DNA from: Chloroflexota bacterium
Lineage (GTDB): Bacteria; Chloroflexota; UBA11872; VXOZ01
Direction: 5' to 3'
Length of the DNA: 64,000 nucleotides
NCBI GenBank assembly: GCA_958295775.1
Contig: CATQHC010000002.1
Span: 1,077,830-1,141,829 of the forward strand
The first letter of the stretch is position 1; every line of letters starts with the position of its first letter. Positions 9,197 through 17,417 of the stretch are shown here, piece by piece. The notes beneath the pieces are model-generated. The model worked only from the letters and a program-made list of their open reading frames with translations. It did not search any database and was not told the DNA's origin. The position numbers were made by a program, and so were the translations under genes.

Positions 9197-10336
9197 ATGA
9201 AGATTAGCGATGTCCAAACCCATATCGTAAGTGGCGGCACGCGCAACTACACGTTTGTAACGATCACCGAGGAGAGTGGCCTGTACGGCATCGGCGAATC
9301 CGGCTGTTCCGGCAAGGACAATGCAGTTGCGGCGGCAGTGGAGCACTACCGGCCGCTGCTCATTGGGCAAGACGCCGCGCGCATCGAGCACATCTGGCAG
9401 GACCACTTTCGCGGCAATTTCTGGCGCGCGGGCCCGGTGCTCACGGCGGCAATTTCTGCCCTCGATATTGCGCTGTGGGACCTGGCCGGCAAAGCCCTCG
9501 AAGTCCCCACTTATCAACTCCTGGGCGGCAAGACCCGTGAGAAAGTACGCTGCTACGCCCACTTTGGCGGCGGGACCGACAGCCCGGAGTCCTTTGCGCA
9601 AGCCGCCCAAGCGCGCGTGGATGAAGGCTTTGAAGTCGTGCGTTTCGGCCTGCCGACCGATCCGGGTGACATTCTCGAGCCGGCGCGGGCAGTGTGCAAT
9701 GCGGTGGAGGCGTTTCAAGCCGTGCGGGAGACCGTGGGGCACGAGATTGAAATCGCCCTGGACGTGCACACGCGCCTCAGTCCCACCTGGGCCATTCAGT
9801 TATGTAAACGGCTCGAGCCGCTGCGCCCCTTTTTCATCGAAGACCCCATCCGCTCGGAGAACCCGCAATCGTTCGCCAATCTGCGCCACCATACTAGCGT
9901 TCCCATCGCCACCGGCGAGCAACTCATCACAAAGTGGCAGTTTCGCGAACTCATTGAAAACGAGTTGATCGACTATATGCGCGCGGACCTCGGCCTGGTG
10001 GGCGGCATCACCGAGGGCAAGAAAATCGCCGCCATGAGCGAAGTGCACTACATCGACTCGGCCCTGCACAATCCTCTGGGACCCGTAAACACTGCCGCCA
10101 GCGTGCAGCTTGATATGTGCATTCCCAATTTTGGCATCCAGGAACTCTCGCTGGTCCCACCCGCCATGACCGACATCTTTCCCACGCAATGCCATGTAGA
10201 GGCCGGACACCTCTATCCCGCCGACGTGCCCGGCATCGGCATCGAGTTCAACGCGGAAGCCGCAAAGCAGTACCCCTATCAGTACTGGGAACACGCCCGC
10301 CTGCACCGGGACGACGGTTCACTAACGGACTGGTAG
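9197..10336 (+). CDS. enolase-superfamily dehydratase (galactonate dehydratase-like)
   Basis: A mandelate-racemase-group enzyme of the enolase superfamily, which abstracts a proton alpha to a carboxylate, here probably to dehydrate an acid sugar. It has a capping domain (residues 1-115) then a beta/alpha barrel. Metal ligands are visible as Asp in ALDVHTRLSP, Glu in FFIEDPIR and Glu in ATGEQL. The DVHxR and HNPLGP motifs are those of D-galactonate/mannonate-dehydratase-like members, where the two His act as acid and base. The KxK of true mandelate racemases is absent (EVVRFGL at that position). ATG start with GGAGG six bases upstream. No sugar transporter is adjacent, so the substrate is not fixed. 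Confidence 0.85.
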   Translation: MKISDVQTHIVSGGTRNYTFVTITEESGLYGIGESGCSGKDNAVAAAVEHYRPLLIGQDAARIEHIWQDHFRGNFWRAGPVLTAAISALDIALWDLAGKALEVPTYQLLGGKTREKVRCYAHFGGGTDSPESFAQAAQARVDEGFEVVRFGLPTDPGDILEPARAVCNAVEAFQAVRETVGHEIEIALDVHTRLSPTWAIQLCKRLEPLRPFFIEDPIRSENPQSFANLRHHTSVPIATGEQLITKWQFRELIENELIDYMRADLGLVGGITEGKKIAAMSEVHYIDSALHNPLGPVNTAASVQLDMCIPNFGIQELSLVPPAMTDIFPTQCHVEAGHLYPADVPGIGIEFNAEAAKQYPYQYWEHARLHRDDGSLTDW

Positions 10337-10380
10337 TGCCATACCTGGCGCAATGGACTCCATAGGCGGGTCAAGCGGGA

Positions 10381-10935
10381 CTAGGGCTGTGGGCACGAAA
10401 GCAAGCGTTCAGCAATCCTCTGCACGGTGTCCCAACGCTGTTGCGTTGCCTTGAATTTGCCGTTGACCTGCACACTCCAGCCCTGAAACTCCCCTGCGTG
10501 GCTTTCAATCTCCACGTCGCCCGTTTTCTTGACGAAGGACTTCACCGCGGGATCGTTTGCAAGGACGCTGATCAACCGCGTGGCGTGGTCTTCGCCCTTC
10601 CACGTAACGTCCACTACCTTGCCAAACAGCGGGAAGGACTTGCTACGCGCCGTTTTGATCTTGACCGCGCGCTGCTCCGTAAAGGGTCGCTCGTCCGGAA
10701 CGCCGAATACGGTCCACCACTGCGGCGGACTATACTGCGAGCCGTCCTGTTTCAAGCAGTTTATCCACCGGACCGGTCCCTCCTGCACGTCAATGATTCC
10801 CTGGGAACGGTTCGTCCAGGCATTCTGGATTTTCTCCTCCGGTCGTTCCCGCTCCGCCATCGTGGCGTTAATACCCAGCGCGTTCAGTGCAAGTGTCAAT
10901 TCATCTCGCGTCTTGTCCCGCAAGCGTTCCTTCAT
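10381..10935 (-). CDS. uncharacterised protein downstream of SPFH gene
   Basis: A 184-residue soluble protein with no signal peptide or membrane segment and no domain I recognise. It begins with a charged helix (MKERLRDKTRDELTLALNAL), has a Trp-rich middle (WTNRS, RWINCLKQDG, PPQWWTVFG) and ends with a helical segment RWDTVQRIAERLL. ATG start with GAGG about eight bases upstream. Its start lies 23 bases after the stop of the SPFH gene on the same strand, so the two are probably co-transcribed and may work together at the membrane. The function is unknown. Confidence 0.65.
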   Translation of the reverse strand: MKERLRDKTRDELTLALNALGINATMAERERPEEKIQNAWTNRSQGIIDVQEGPVRWINCLKQDGSQYSPPQWWTVFGVPDERPFTEQRAVKIKTARSKSFPLFGKVVDVTWKGEDHATRLISVLANDPAVKSFVKKTGDVEIESHAGEFQGWSVQVNGKFKATQQRWDTVQRIAERLLSCPQP

Positions 10936-10958
10936 CCATCATTCCTCACGTAATTCCT

Positions 10959-11822
10959 CTAATGGTTAGATGAGGTGGTGTTGACCACGGGCTGAATGGC
11001 ATTCTCGCTCGTGAGGACGACAAGCAGGTTGCTCACTAACGCCGCTCGGCTCTTCTTATCGAATTCAATGACTTCGCGCTCGGCGAGCATGCCAAGCGCG
11101 TTCTCGACCATGCCCACAGCGCCTTCCACGATCTTCTGGCGGGCGGCAATAACGGCATCCGCCTGCTGCCGGCGCAGCATGGCGGCAGCGATCTCCGGTG
11201 CATACGCCAGATGGCTAACTCTTGCCTCCTGCACCTCCACTCCTGCTTGCGCCAAACGCTCCTGAATCTCAGTTTTGAGCTGATCCGAAACCTCTGCGGT
11301 GTGGGTGACAAGACTAACCTCTTCTTCTTCGTGGGCATCGTAGGCGTAGCCCGTAGCAAGATTGCGCACGGCAGCTTCGCTCTGAACGTGGACGTAATTC
11401 TCATAGTCGTCCACCTGAAAGGTGGCTTCAGCCGTGTCAACCACTTGCCACACAACAACTGCCGCGATTTCGATGGGGTTGCCGCGACTGTCATTCACCT
11501 TAACCCGCCCGGTCTCAAAATTGCGCACACGCAGTGAGATGCGCGCTTTGCTGTAGAACGGATTGGTATAGCGCAGTCCCGGTATGCGCGCCGTACCGCG
11601 ATACGCCCCAAAGAGCTGTAGCACCTTGCCCTCATTCGGCGAAACCTTGAAGAACCCAAATACGCCAACCATGAGTGCTATGAAAATGATGATCGGCAGG
11701 AAGATCAGCCACGGCACCACCGCTAGCAACACGATGAAGCCGGCAATGTCCAAGAGCAGAAACAGAAGCCAAAGGACAAGGAGCCCTACTCCGGGTAGGC
11801 CGTCTCGACGAGTTTCTTCCAT
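10959..11822 (-). CDS. SPFH/band 7 domain membrane protein (slipin/stomatin-like)
   Basis: A membrane-anchored scaffold of the stomatin/prohibitin/flotillin/HflK (SPFH) family. The N-terminal 55 residues form two hydrophobic helices (LLVLWLLFLLLDIAGFIVLL and IFLPIIIFIALMVGVFGFF). The SPFH domain follows, with VLQLFGAYRGT, GLRYTNPFYSK, an IEIAAVVVWQVVD strand and the coiled-coil QERLAQAGVEVQEARVSHLAYAPEIA. A helical AMLRRQQADAVIAARQKIVEGAV region precedes the tail. These proteins organise membrane microdomains or protease complexes; no protease gene is adjacent. AAAGGTG lies eight bases before the ATG. First gene of a two-gene unit with the 184-residue unknown. Confidence 0.9.
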   Translation of the reverse strand: MEETRRDGLPGVGLLVLWLLFLLLDIAGFIVLLAVVPWLIFLPIIIFIALMVGVFGFFKVSPNEGKVLQLFGAYRGTARIPGLRYTNPFYSKARISLRVRNFETGRVKVNDSRGNPIEIAAVVVWQVVDTAEATFQVDDYENYVHVQSEAAVRNLATGYAYDAHEEEEVSLVTHTAEVSDQLKTEIQERLAQAGVEVQEARVSHLAYAPEIAAAMLRRQQADAVIAARQKIVEGAVGMVENALGMLAEREVIEFDKKSRAALVSNLLVVLTSENAIQPVVNTTSSNH

Positions 11823-11960
11823 CTTTCAATCACCTTTGGACTAATGAAAGAGTACTACATGTTTCCAGATTATCACGGTGACCGTGGATGCCAACTTCCT
11901 TGCAGCCGCGGTTACGCCACTTGCATTGAGCTACCTAGATCCAGAAACGAATGACGTAAA

Positions 11961-12980
11961 CTAGCCACGAGCCAGAGCAATCTCCGCCCCGTCAAACGCC
12001 CGGCACGTAATACGCACACGCCGTTCGCCAACCGCAACGGGGCTCACATTGCCATCCGGCCCTTGTACCTGCAACGGGCCCGGATCTTCCGCGAATGAAA
12101 CCACAAGCGTCAACTCGCCTTCTTCTATTTGCGGAGGAAGGTCAGGGATTTCCACGGCAATAGTGGCATGATCCTCCGATTCCTGGCTTACGCGGGTAGC
12201 ACAGTGGCGCCGCAGGTAGGCATAGCGTACGACGTCGTCCGGATTCGCGGCCCACATGCGGTCGCCAAAGAGCGTACGCATCTGGTCGAAGCGCTCCTCC
12301 AGCGCACGCGGCGAAATGCATTTGTGGCCCTGCGGCACCTTATACATCACTAAGTGAGTCACGTCCACCAACCACTGCCCCTGCACGCGCTCCGGCTCGA
12401 ATCCGCCGCGCGAGAGCCACTCAGGCAAGAACTCTATTTCGTCGTCCTCGGAGAGACGGTTGCGCCAGATGCTGAACGGATCGAAGTCGGGGGCATTCGT
12501 GTGTTCCGCGTCGTTGGAGGCGCGTGTCAGACCGAGATAGCCCGGCACTCGTGCCACCCATGCCCGCACCGTGTCGTAGACCTCAAAGCTGTTCCATGAC
12601 GAGAAAATAGGCACAGGTTGACCGAGGGCCTGTTCCAAAATGTGGTACGACTCCACAATCTCCTGCGCATAGTCAATTCGGCTCGGATCCCGCAACGGTG
12701 GGTGCGAGTAACTGTGGTTGCTGATGCTCCAGCCCTGCGACAGGAGAAACTTCAAGTGCTCCGGCCCCATGTGGAAGTAGTCGTTCAACGAACTGCGCTC
12801 GACGTGGCGTTTCTCTCCCAATTGCCCGGCGACCACTGCCACGTCGCCCGGAATGTGGTACTGCTGCGCGAGGGGAAACGCGTTGGCCAAACAGTCGATG
12901 GTGCCCTCGTCAAAGACCACCGAGTAGACGAACGCCGCGTCTTCTTTCCACGGTGCAACGTCTATGGACGTGATACGCAT
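11961..12980 (-). CDS. polysaccharide deacetylase-like (NodB-fold) protein with C-terminal beta domain
   Basis: The N-terminal 200 residues look like a divergent carbohydrate-esterase-4 (NodB) domain. FVYSVVFDEGTID corresponds to the catalytic TFDDG motif with the second Asp replaced by Glu, and SNHSYSHPPLRD holds the HxxxH zinc-binding pair. The last 70 residues form a beta-rich, Ig-like segment. There is no signal peptide, so the protein is probably cytoplasmic, unlike most cell-wall deacetylases. ATG start with AGAGG four bases upstream. It stands alone between an SPFH unit and a repeat-rich gap. It may hydrolyse a soluble N-acyl or ester substrate; activity is uncertain because of the motif change. 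Confidence 0.7.
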   Translation of the reverse strand: MRITSIDVAPWKEDAAFVYSVVFDEGTIDCLANAFPLAQQYHIPGDVAVVAGQLGEKRHVERSSLNDYFHMGPEHLKFLLSQGWSISNHSYSHPPLRDPSRIDYAQEIVESYHILEQALGQPVPIFSSWNSFEVYDTVRAWVARVPGYLGLTRASNDAEHTNAPDFDPFSIWRNRLSEDDEIEFLPEWLSRGGFEPERVQGQWLVDVTHLVMYKVPQGHKCISPRALEERFDQMRTLFGDRMWAANPDDVVRYAYLRRHCATRVSQESEDHATIAVEIPDLPPQIEEGELTLVVSFAEDPGPLQVQGPDGNVSPVAVGERRVRITCRAFDGAEIALARG

Positions 12981-13359
12981 GGTGCCTCTTTTACCCCTTT
13001 GAATTTCCTGTCGCCTGCCGGCATTCCGCGAGAGGAAGCTACGCTGAGCACTCCTGTCATTGCCATGACAGGAGCCAAGAGAAGCGTTCCTGCTCTGGTA
13101 GCGTAGGTTTCCAACCTGCGTCTCCGGTAGCGTAGGCTTTCATCCCGCGTCCCCGCTAGCGTAAGTCTGCTACCTGCGGCCCCGGTAGCGCAGATTTGTA
13201 ACCTGCGTCTCCTGCCGCAGTGCCGCGCGAGGACGGCCTCGAGCATGAAACGGGAGAGAAATCTATCTGGCCCTCGTTCCCTGGACTCCGCCTTTCGCCG
13301 GAGTGACGGACAGGAACACCTTCGACAGCAGGCTTACACGTACTTCACTTCTCTCAGAG
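12981..13359. repeat. repeat-rich gap: four tandem 29-bp palindromic units plus a family E palindrome
   Basis: Four units of exactly 29 bases start at 13097, 13126, 13155 and 13184. The consensus begins GGTAGCGTAGGTTTCCAACC and continues TGCGTCTCC, and each unit is itself a near-palindrome (family C). Units 2 and 3 have diverged most. At 13281-13310 a separate palindrome (CTCCGCCTTTCGCCGGAG, family E) follows. There is no coding sequence. A single family C unit recurs at 51956-51984. Confidence 0.8.
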
Positions 13360-14700
13360 TCAATGAATCCGTGCCGAGTCGTAGACGCCCGCCTTGCCGA
13401 TCTCAAGTGCGTTGACCTGCACCCAGACCTCACCTGGGTCTGAGTCTCCGTCAAGTTCAAGCGAAACAGACACTCGCTCAAGCCCTGGAACGGCCGCAAT
13501 GCAATGTCCGATTTGACGCCGGATCAGTAGGGCCGATTCCTCGCGGTTAGCGCCGGGATCGGCAGCGGACTTTGGGTCGCCGTTAAATGCAACCGTAAGC
13601 ATCTTTGCAACATCGAGCGCGCCGGTGTTTTCCACAACAATGTCGGCCACAAGCCGGCCATTCTCGCGGCGCACCTCTGATGAGTTGCCGTCAATACGCA
13701 ACCCCGCCGCAAGCTCTTGGGGCGTCAATGAGACCGCCCGGTAGGCATCGAAGATGCCATGGCCGAGCAGCGGGTCCCAACCGTTGCCCTGTGACGTATT
13801 GCGCAGAATCTCTCGTATTTCCCGATTGGATAGATGCGGATAGCGTGAGAACGCCAGCGCCGCGACACCGCCGCCAAAGGCCGATGCCATGCAGCCGCCC
13901 TCAAACGGAATGTAATCCAGGTCGCCGCCGGTTCCCCACACAGACTCGGTGGGGTCGTCCGTATTGCGCTCACCGCCGGGCGTGGCCGCCTCCACGTAGT
14001 CTGCCGATGCCGCGATGTTCGCTGCTTGACCATGCCGGTTCGTCGAACCGACGGCAAAGACGCTGTCAACGCCGGCATTCACGGTCGCTACCCGCCTACC
14101 GCGATTGTCGGCCGTGCCTTTGAATACCAGGCAACCGGACTGATAGGCATAATCGAGCGCCTCGATCAAGCCGATGTTGTCGTAGGGATAGCTGAAGTCG
14201 GTCCCCTTATAAAACAGGGGGACGCCGTCCGTGTGGTCCATGGTGATGTAGCCGTGGGGCATTACGAGCACCTTGGCCCCGTGATCAACTGCATAGCGTA
14301 CTGCGCGCGGCCAACTCTTCTGGTGGTGCGGCTCGTAGCCGACACGCAAGACCATGATGGGACACTTGGGAGCGGTTGCGGCTACTTCTCCCACGACAAA
14401 GGCATGGTGTCCGCGATGATACATCGTATCCGAGCGCAACCCTTCGTATTCAAGGGTGGCGTCCTCCTCGGCAAAGTCCCAGCCGTGCACGTCGCCCCGC
14501 GTTGGTCGCGGATTCACCCACAGGTGACCCTCGTGATCAGGGTGATACCGATAGCCCAAGTCGATTAGGGCCACGATAACGTCGGGGCTGCCCTGTGTTA
14601 TGGCGTGCGCCTCCGGCACTCGCATTTGATCCAGCGCCCAATCATACGGCTCGCGCACGCCCTCCGGCAGTACGCCACTTTGCTTCTCAGCGATGGCCAT
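13360..14700 (-). CDS. subtilisin-like (S8) protein with Cys at the nucleophile position
   Basis: The fold is that of a peptidase S8 domain. In ORF-track numbering the Asp is in VALIDLGYRYHP (Asp66), the His in YHRGHHAFVVGEVA (His114), and the oxyanion Asn probably in KGTADNRG. Where subtilases read GTSMA, this reads GGCMASAFGGG, so the nucleophile Ser is Cys289 (codon TGC at 13891-13893). A beta-rich C-terminal domain of about 110 residues follows. There is no signal peptide, so it is predicted cytoplasmic. I prefer the ATG at 14700 (MAIAEKQSGVLPEG), which has GAGGAGG five bases upstream, over the track start at 14757 with no ribosome binding site. It may be a thiol protease or a binding protein. 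Confidence 0.8.
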   Translation of the reverse strand: MAIAEKQSGVLPEGVREPYDWALDQMRVPEAHAITQGSPDVIVALIDLGYRYHPDHEGHLWVNPRPTRGDVHGWDFAEEDATLEYEGLRSDTMYHRGHHAFVVGEVAATAPKCPIMVLRVGYEPHHQKSWPRAVRYAVDHGAKVLVMPHGYITMDHTDGVPLFYKGTDFSYPYDNIGLIEALDYAYQSGCLVFKGTADNRGRRVATVNAGVDSVFAVGSTNRHGQAANIAASADYVEAATPGGERNTDDPTESVWGTGGDLDYIPFEGGCMASAFGGGVAALAFSRYPHLSNREIREILRNTSQGNGWDPLLGHGIFDAYRAVSLTPQELAAGLRIDGNSSEVRRENGRLVADIVVENTGALDVAKMLTVAFNGDPKSAADPGANREESALLIRRQIGHCIAAVPGLERVSVSLELDGDSDPGEVWVQVNALEIGKAGVYDSARIH

Positions 14701-15140
14701 CTCTACCTCCTCTTGCAAACGTGAATATTCTCGGCTATTGGGGTCAACCTTGGTCATCTACGCTTTCGCGGGCATCCATCTACTCCGCGCACTGCCATGA
14801 TGACCGCCCTTGATCAAAGTCGCGAAGCCATGCAATTTTCGGGAATGACGTATTGAGGTGCTGTTTCTTTGTAGCGCGGGGGCTTGCCCCCCGCTCCTAG
14901 GAGTATGTGCGCGCCAATGCGTTGTACGCTAGTAAACTGTTGAAAGGACAAGATGGATTCCCGCGAATGCGGGAATGACGCACGACGCCTCCCTTTCGTT
15001 ACCCTCCTGCAATCCCTCACCTGCAGCCCTCTTGCTACATACAAACTACGGTCAGAAAGCCGACCGCACTATTCAGTCCTAAATCTGCCCAAAGCAAGGG
15101 CCTAGTGCTTCCCGCTTGGGCCGGAACCAGGACCTAGCAT
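14701..15140. repeat. intergenic region with family B and family D palindromes
   Basis: 14872-14893 carries GCGGGGGCTTGCCCCCCGC (family B, also at 9103). 14953-14980 carries GGATTCCCGCGAATGCGGGAA followed by TGACG (family D, dRS3-like), and 14838-14850 is a half copy (CGGGAATGACG). No coding sequence is supported in the rest. Confidence 0.65.
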
Positions 15141-16250
15141 TCATACAATCGCCACTTCCTGCGGGATCGTACCCAGACGCTCGAATCCATCTTCCCTAAG
15201 CACGTACATGTCTTCCTCGAGCCACGAAGACTCCAGCGAGACCACATTGTTCTCAGCAAACGTAATCTCCGGTCGCACGTCAACGGCGGACGGCAGCAGG
15301 CTGCCAATCAACGGTTCCTCGTGCTTATCCATGCCCACGCCATGGATCCACCAGGCATACTCGCCCGTATCCTTAAACTCGCGCTGACAGGCGTCAAAGA
15401 CCTCCCGCTTGGTCTTGCCGGGTCTGACGAGTTCTTCCATGAAGAGTTGCCGGTCGCGGTGCTCACGCCAGACGGCCAGGCTCTCCTTGCGGGGCGTGCC
15501 CACGCAAAAATTAAACTTCTGATCGGAAAAGTAGCCGGCGGCAACGGCGGCAAGATCGACGCGGTACACTAGTCCGGCTTCCACCACGCCGGGACCGCGA
15601 ATCACCGCCGCGTCAGGTTGCTCGCGCAAGCTCGTGCCGCCATGGGGCAGCATCCACGACACCGGCGAGGTATTGATGGGTAACGCACCATTATCGAGCA
15701 CTGCCTTCGCCCACACCGTTACGAGATACTGAAAGGTGATGCCCACACGCACCTCTCGCAGCATCTCACGGTACCCGGCTTCCGAGGCCGATATCGCCTT
15801 GCGGAGCCACTGTATCTCTTGCGGCGTCTTGCAAGCTCGGGCTTCTGCGAGTAGCAGGTCGGCGGAAACGAACGTCGCCTCCGGCAGCAGTTCCTTAAGC
15901 CTCTCCAGATCGCTCACCGCGGCAAAGTCCATATCCAAACCGATGCGCGCACGCGCCAGATCCCGCCGGCGCATTTGCGCTGCCAGTTCATTCAGGCGCG
16001 CCGCGCGCGTGTGATCGGGCGACAACCCTTCCACTTGCATGTCAGTGTCGCTGGGACGACCGCCGAACGTAAACGACCGGTCTGGCGGCACGAGGCACGT
16101 CATCCACGGCGCCAGCCCCTGGGGTTCGTTGAGCCACGGCCCCTCGCTGATTGCACCCGCCAGGTAAGCGCAATTACGCATGCCCAGCGTAACCAGCGCA
16201 TCCAGCCGTTGTTCCGCCATAGATTGTGTTATGCGCGCATAGTCAGCCAT
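15141..16250 (-). CDS. M24 metallopeptidase-family protein (Xaa-Pro peptidase / creatinase-like)
   Basis: A pita-bread-fold hydrolase with a creatinase-like N-terminal domain (residues 1-140) and a C-terminal M24 catalytic domain. The five metal-ligand positions of the family appear conserved: two Asp in YRVDLAAVAAGYFSDQKF, His in HGVGMDKHEEP, Glu in VVSLESSW and Glu in REDGFERLG. Family members remove N-terminal residues before proline or hydrolyse creatine-like C-N bonds. The latter is tempting given the creatininase-like and sarcosine-oxidase-like genes elsewhere in the window, but distance makes that inference weak. The start lies 3 bases after the stop of the nuclease gene and has no clear ribosome binding site, so translation is probably coupled. 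Confidence 0.85.
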   Translation of the reverse strand: MADYARITQSMAEQRLDALVTLGMRNCAYLAGAISEGPWLNEPQGLAPWMTCLVPPDRSFTFGGRPSDTDMQVEGLSPDHTRAARLNELAAQMRRRDLARARIGLDMDFAAVSDLERLKELLPEATFVSADLLLAEARACKTPQEIQWLRKAISASEAGYREMLREVRVGITFQYLVTVWAKAVLDNGALPINTSPVSWMLPHGGTSLREQPDAAVIRGPGVVEAGLVYRVDLAAVAAGYFSDQKFNFCVGTPRKESLAVWREHRDRQLFMEELVRPGKTKREVFDACQREFKDTGEYAWWIHGVGMDKHEEPLIGSLLPSAVDVRPEITFAENNVVSLESSWLEEDMYVLREDGFERLGTIPQEVAIV

Positions 16251-16253
16251 AGC

Positions 16254-17366
16254 TTATAACGAACTGCTCTCATTCTCGTTGGGCCGTGGGTTCTCCACTC
16301 CCATCATCCAACTCCTAAAGACATCTTGCGTCAGTTCGCTCAGCACTTCTTTTCGCTCTTCCAATTCATCAATAGAGCCCAGCCGCAAGAAAACTTCCTC
16401 ATCAACTCGTTCCGTCTTCGCCGCATGTAGAGGTCGTCGCGATTCGAAAGAACCGTTCCCATTGTTATGTTGATCAAACTTGTCCTTGCAAAGATCAACT
16501 GCGCGTGGATAGTACACTATTTCAATTCCGCTGGGCTCATTAATAAGCTCAATTGCCAAGAAAGCAAGGCTTGAAGTGGCCCCTGATTCCTTCCGCACAG
16601 GCAACTTAAAGGTAATACCGTTGGCTCTTGGATCCTCATAGAGACCGGAATTCTTCCCTTGGACAATCCTGTGCCAGTCATCCCAAATAAGATGCTTCGC
16701 ATTCTTCCACAGATCACTGGCGGCCAATTCCTCCGCACGTTTCTCAAGTGCACTTAGCCGTTCCGCTTTCGCCAGATTTGATGTAATGCTACTTAAGGCG
16801 CTCTCAACCTGTACTTGCTTGACCAGCAGGGTCTTATCACCATAATCAAAACCATAGAAACTAATTAGGGATATGTCTAAGCCGGCTTCAGCCAAAAAGT
16901 CGACCATTCGTCGTGTCGTCTCATCAGCGCCCAGCCCTACCAAGAACATACTCAGCGGCCGTAGCAAGTCCAGAGATTCCCCGAACTCTTCCCGGTACCA
17001 CTCCTCAAAGTCCTCAATCTTGTCAATGTCTCTTGAACCGGAATTGTCGACGACACGCCTGGCCAATTCGGTTTCGCTCATGGCCTCAAGCGCGGATCCG
17101 TAGTCGATTACTTGCGCCACGGCATCGCGGGTTAGCGTGCCGCGTTTTAGTTCGAATACTGCGAGTTTGCCTTCATCATCCACACCAAGCAGATCGAGAA
17201 ACCCATCGGCGACCGGCATTTGCCGACCCACCAACTTTAGGTTTGGCAATAACATCCTCGGGTTTGCTGCAAGCGTGTCTTCTAAACTACTCTCCAAGTC
17301 CATCTTGGCACGCTCTACTGGCACGACCTCGGAATCTTCTATTGCCCAAATCTCTATTTCTTCCAT
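16254..17366 (-). CDS. DUF91/NucS-like PD-(D/E)XK nuclease family protein
   Basis: The N-terminal 110 residues match the endonuclease NucS / DUF91 nuclease core: LEDTLAANPRMLLPNL, then ADGFLDLLGVDDEGKLAVFELKRG carrying the Asp and the ExK of a PD-(D/E)XK site, then DAVAQVIDYGSALE. A long helical linker (about residues 195-215) and a mixed C-terminal region of unknown fold follow. NucS proteins cut mismatched or branched DNA; DUF91 proteins are also common in mobile or defence-type settings. The gene is noticeably more AT-rich than its neighbours and ends at 16254, abutting the M24 gene, which may point to acquisition. AGAGG precedes the ATG by six bases. The nuclease fold is likely, the biological role unknown. 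Confidence 0.75.
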   Translation of the reverse strand: MEEIEIWAIEDSEVVPVERAKMDLESSLEDTLAANPRMLLPNLKLVGRQMPVADGFLDLLGVDDEGKLAVFELKRGTLTRDAVAQVIDYGSALEAMSETELARRVVDNSGSRDIDKIEDFEEWYREEFGESLDLLRPLSMFLVGLGADETTRRMVDFLAEAGLDISLISFYGFDYGDKTLLVKQVQVESALSSITSNLAKAERLSALEKRAEELAASDLWKNAKHLIWDDWHRIVQGKNSGLYEDPRANGITFKLPVRKESGATSSLAFLAIELINEPSGIEIVYYPRAVDLCKDKFDQHNNGNGSFESRRPLHAAKTERVDEEVFLRLGSIDELEERKEVLSELTQDVFRSWMMGVENPRPNENESSSL

Positions 17367-17417
17367 TTACAACCTCTTTGGTTCCAAAGATAGAATCCAT
17401 TCAGTTGCTATTCATTC

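Noticed and set aside
13097-13212. Tandem 29-bp repeats looked like a CRISPR array
   Set aside because: The units are contiguous with no unique spacers and each is itself palindromic over its full length; no cas gene is nearby.
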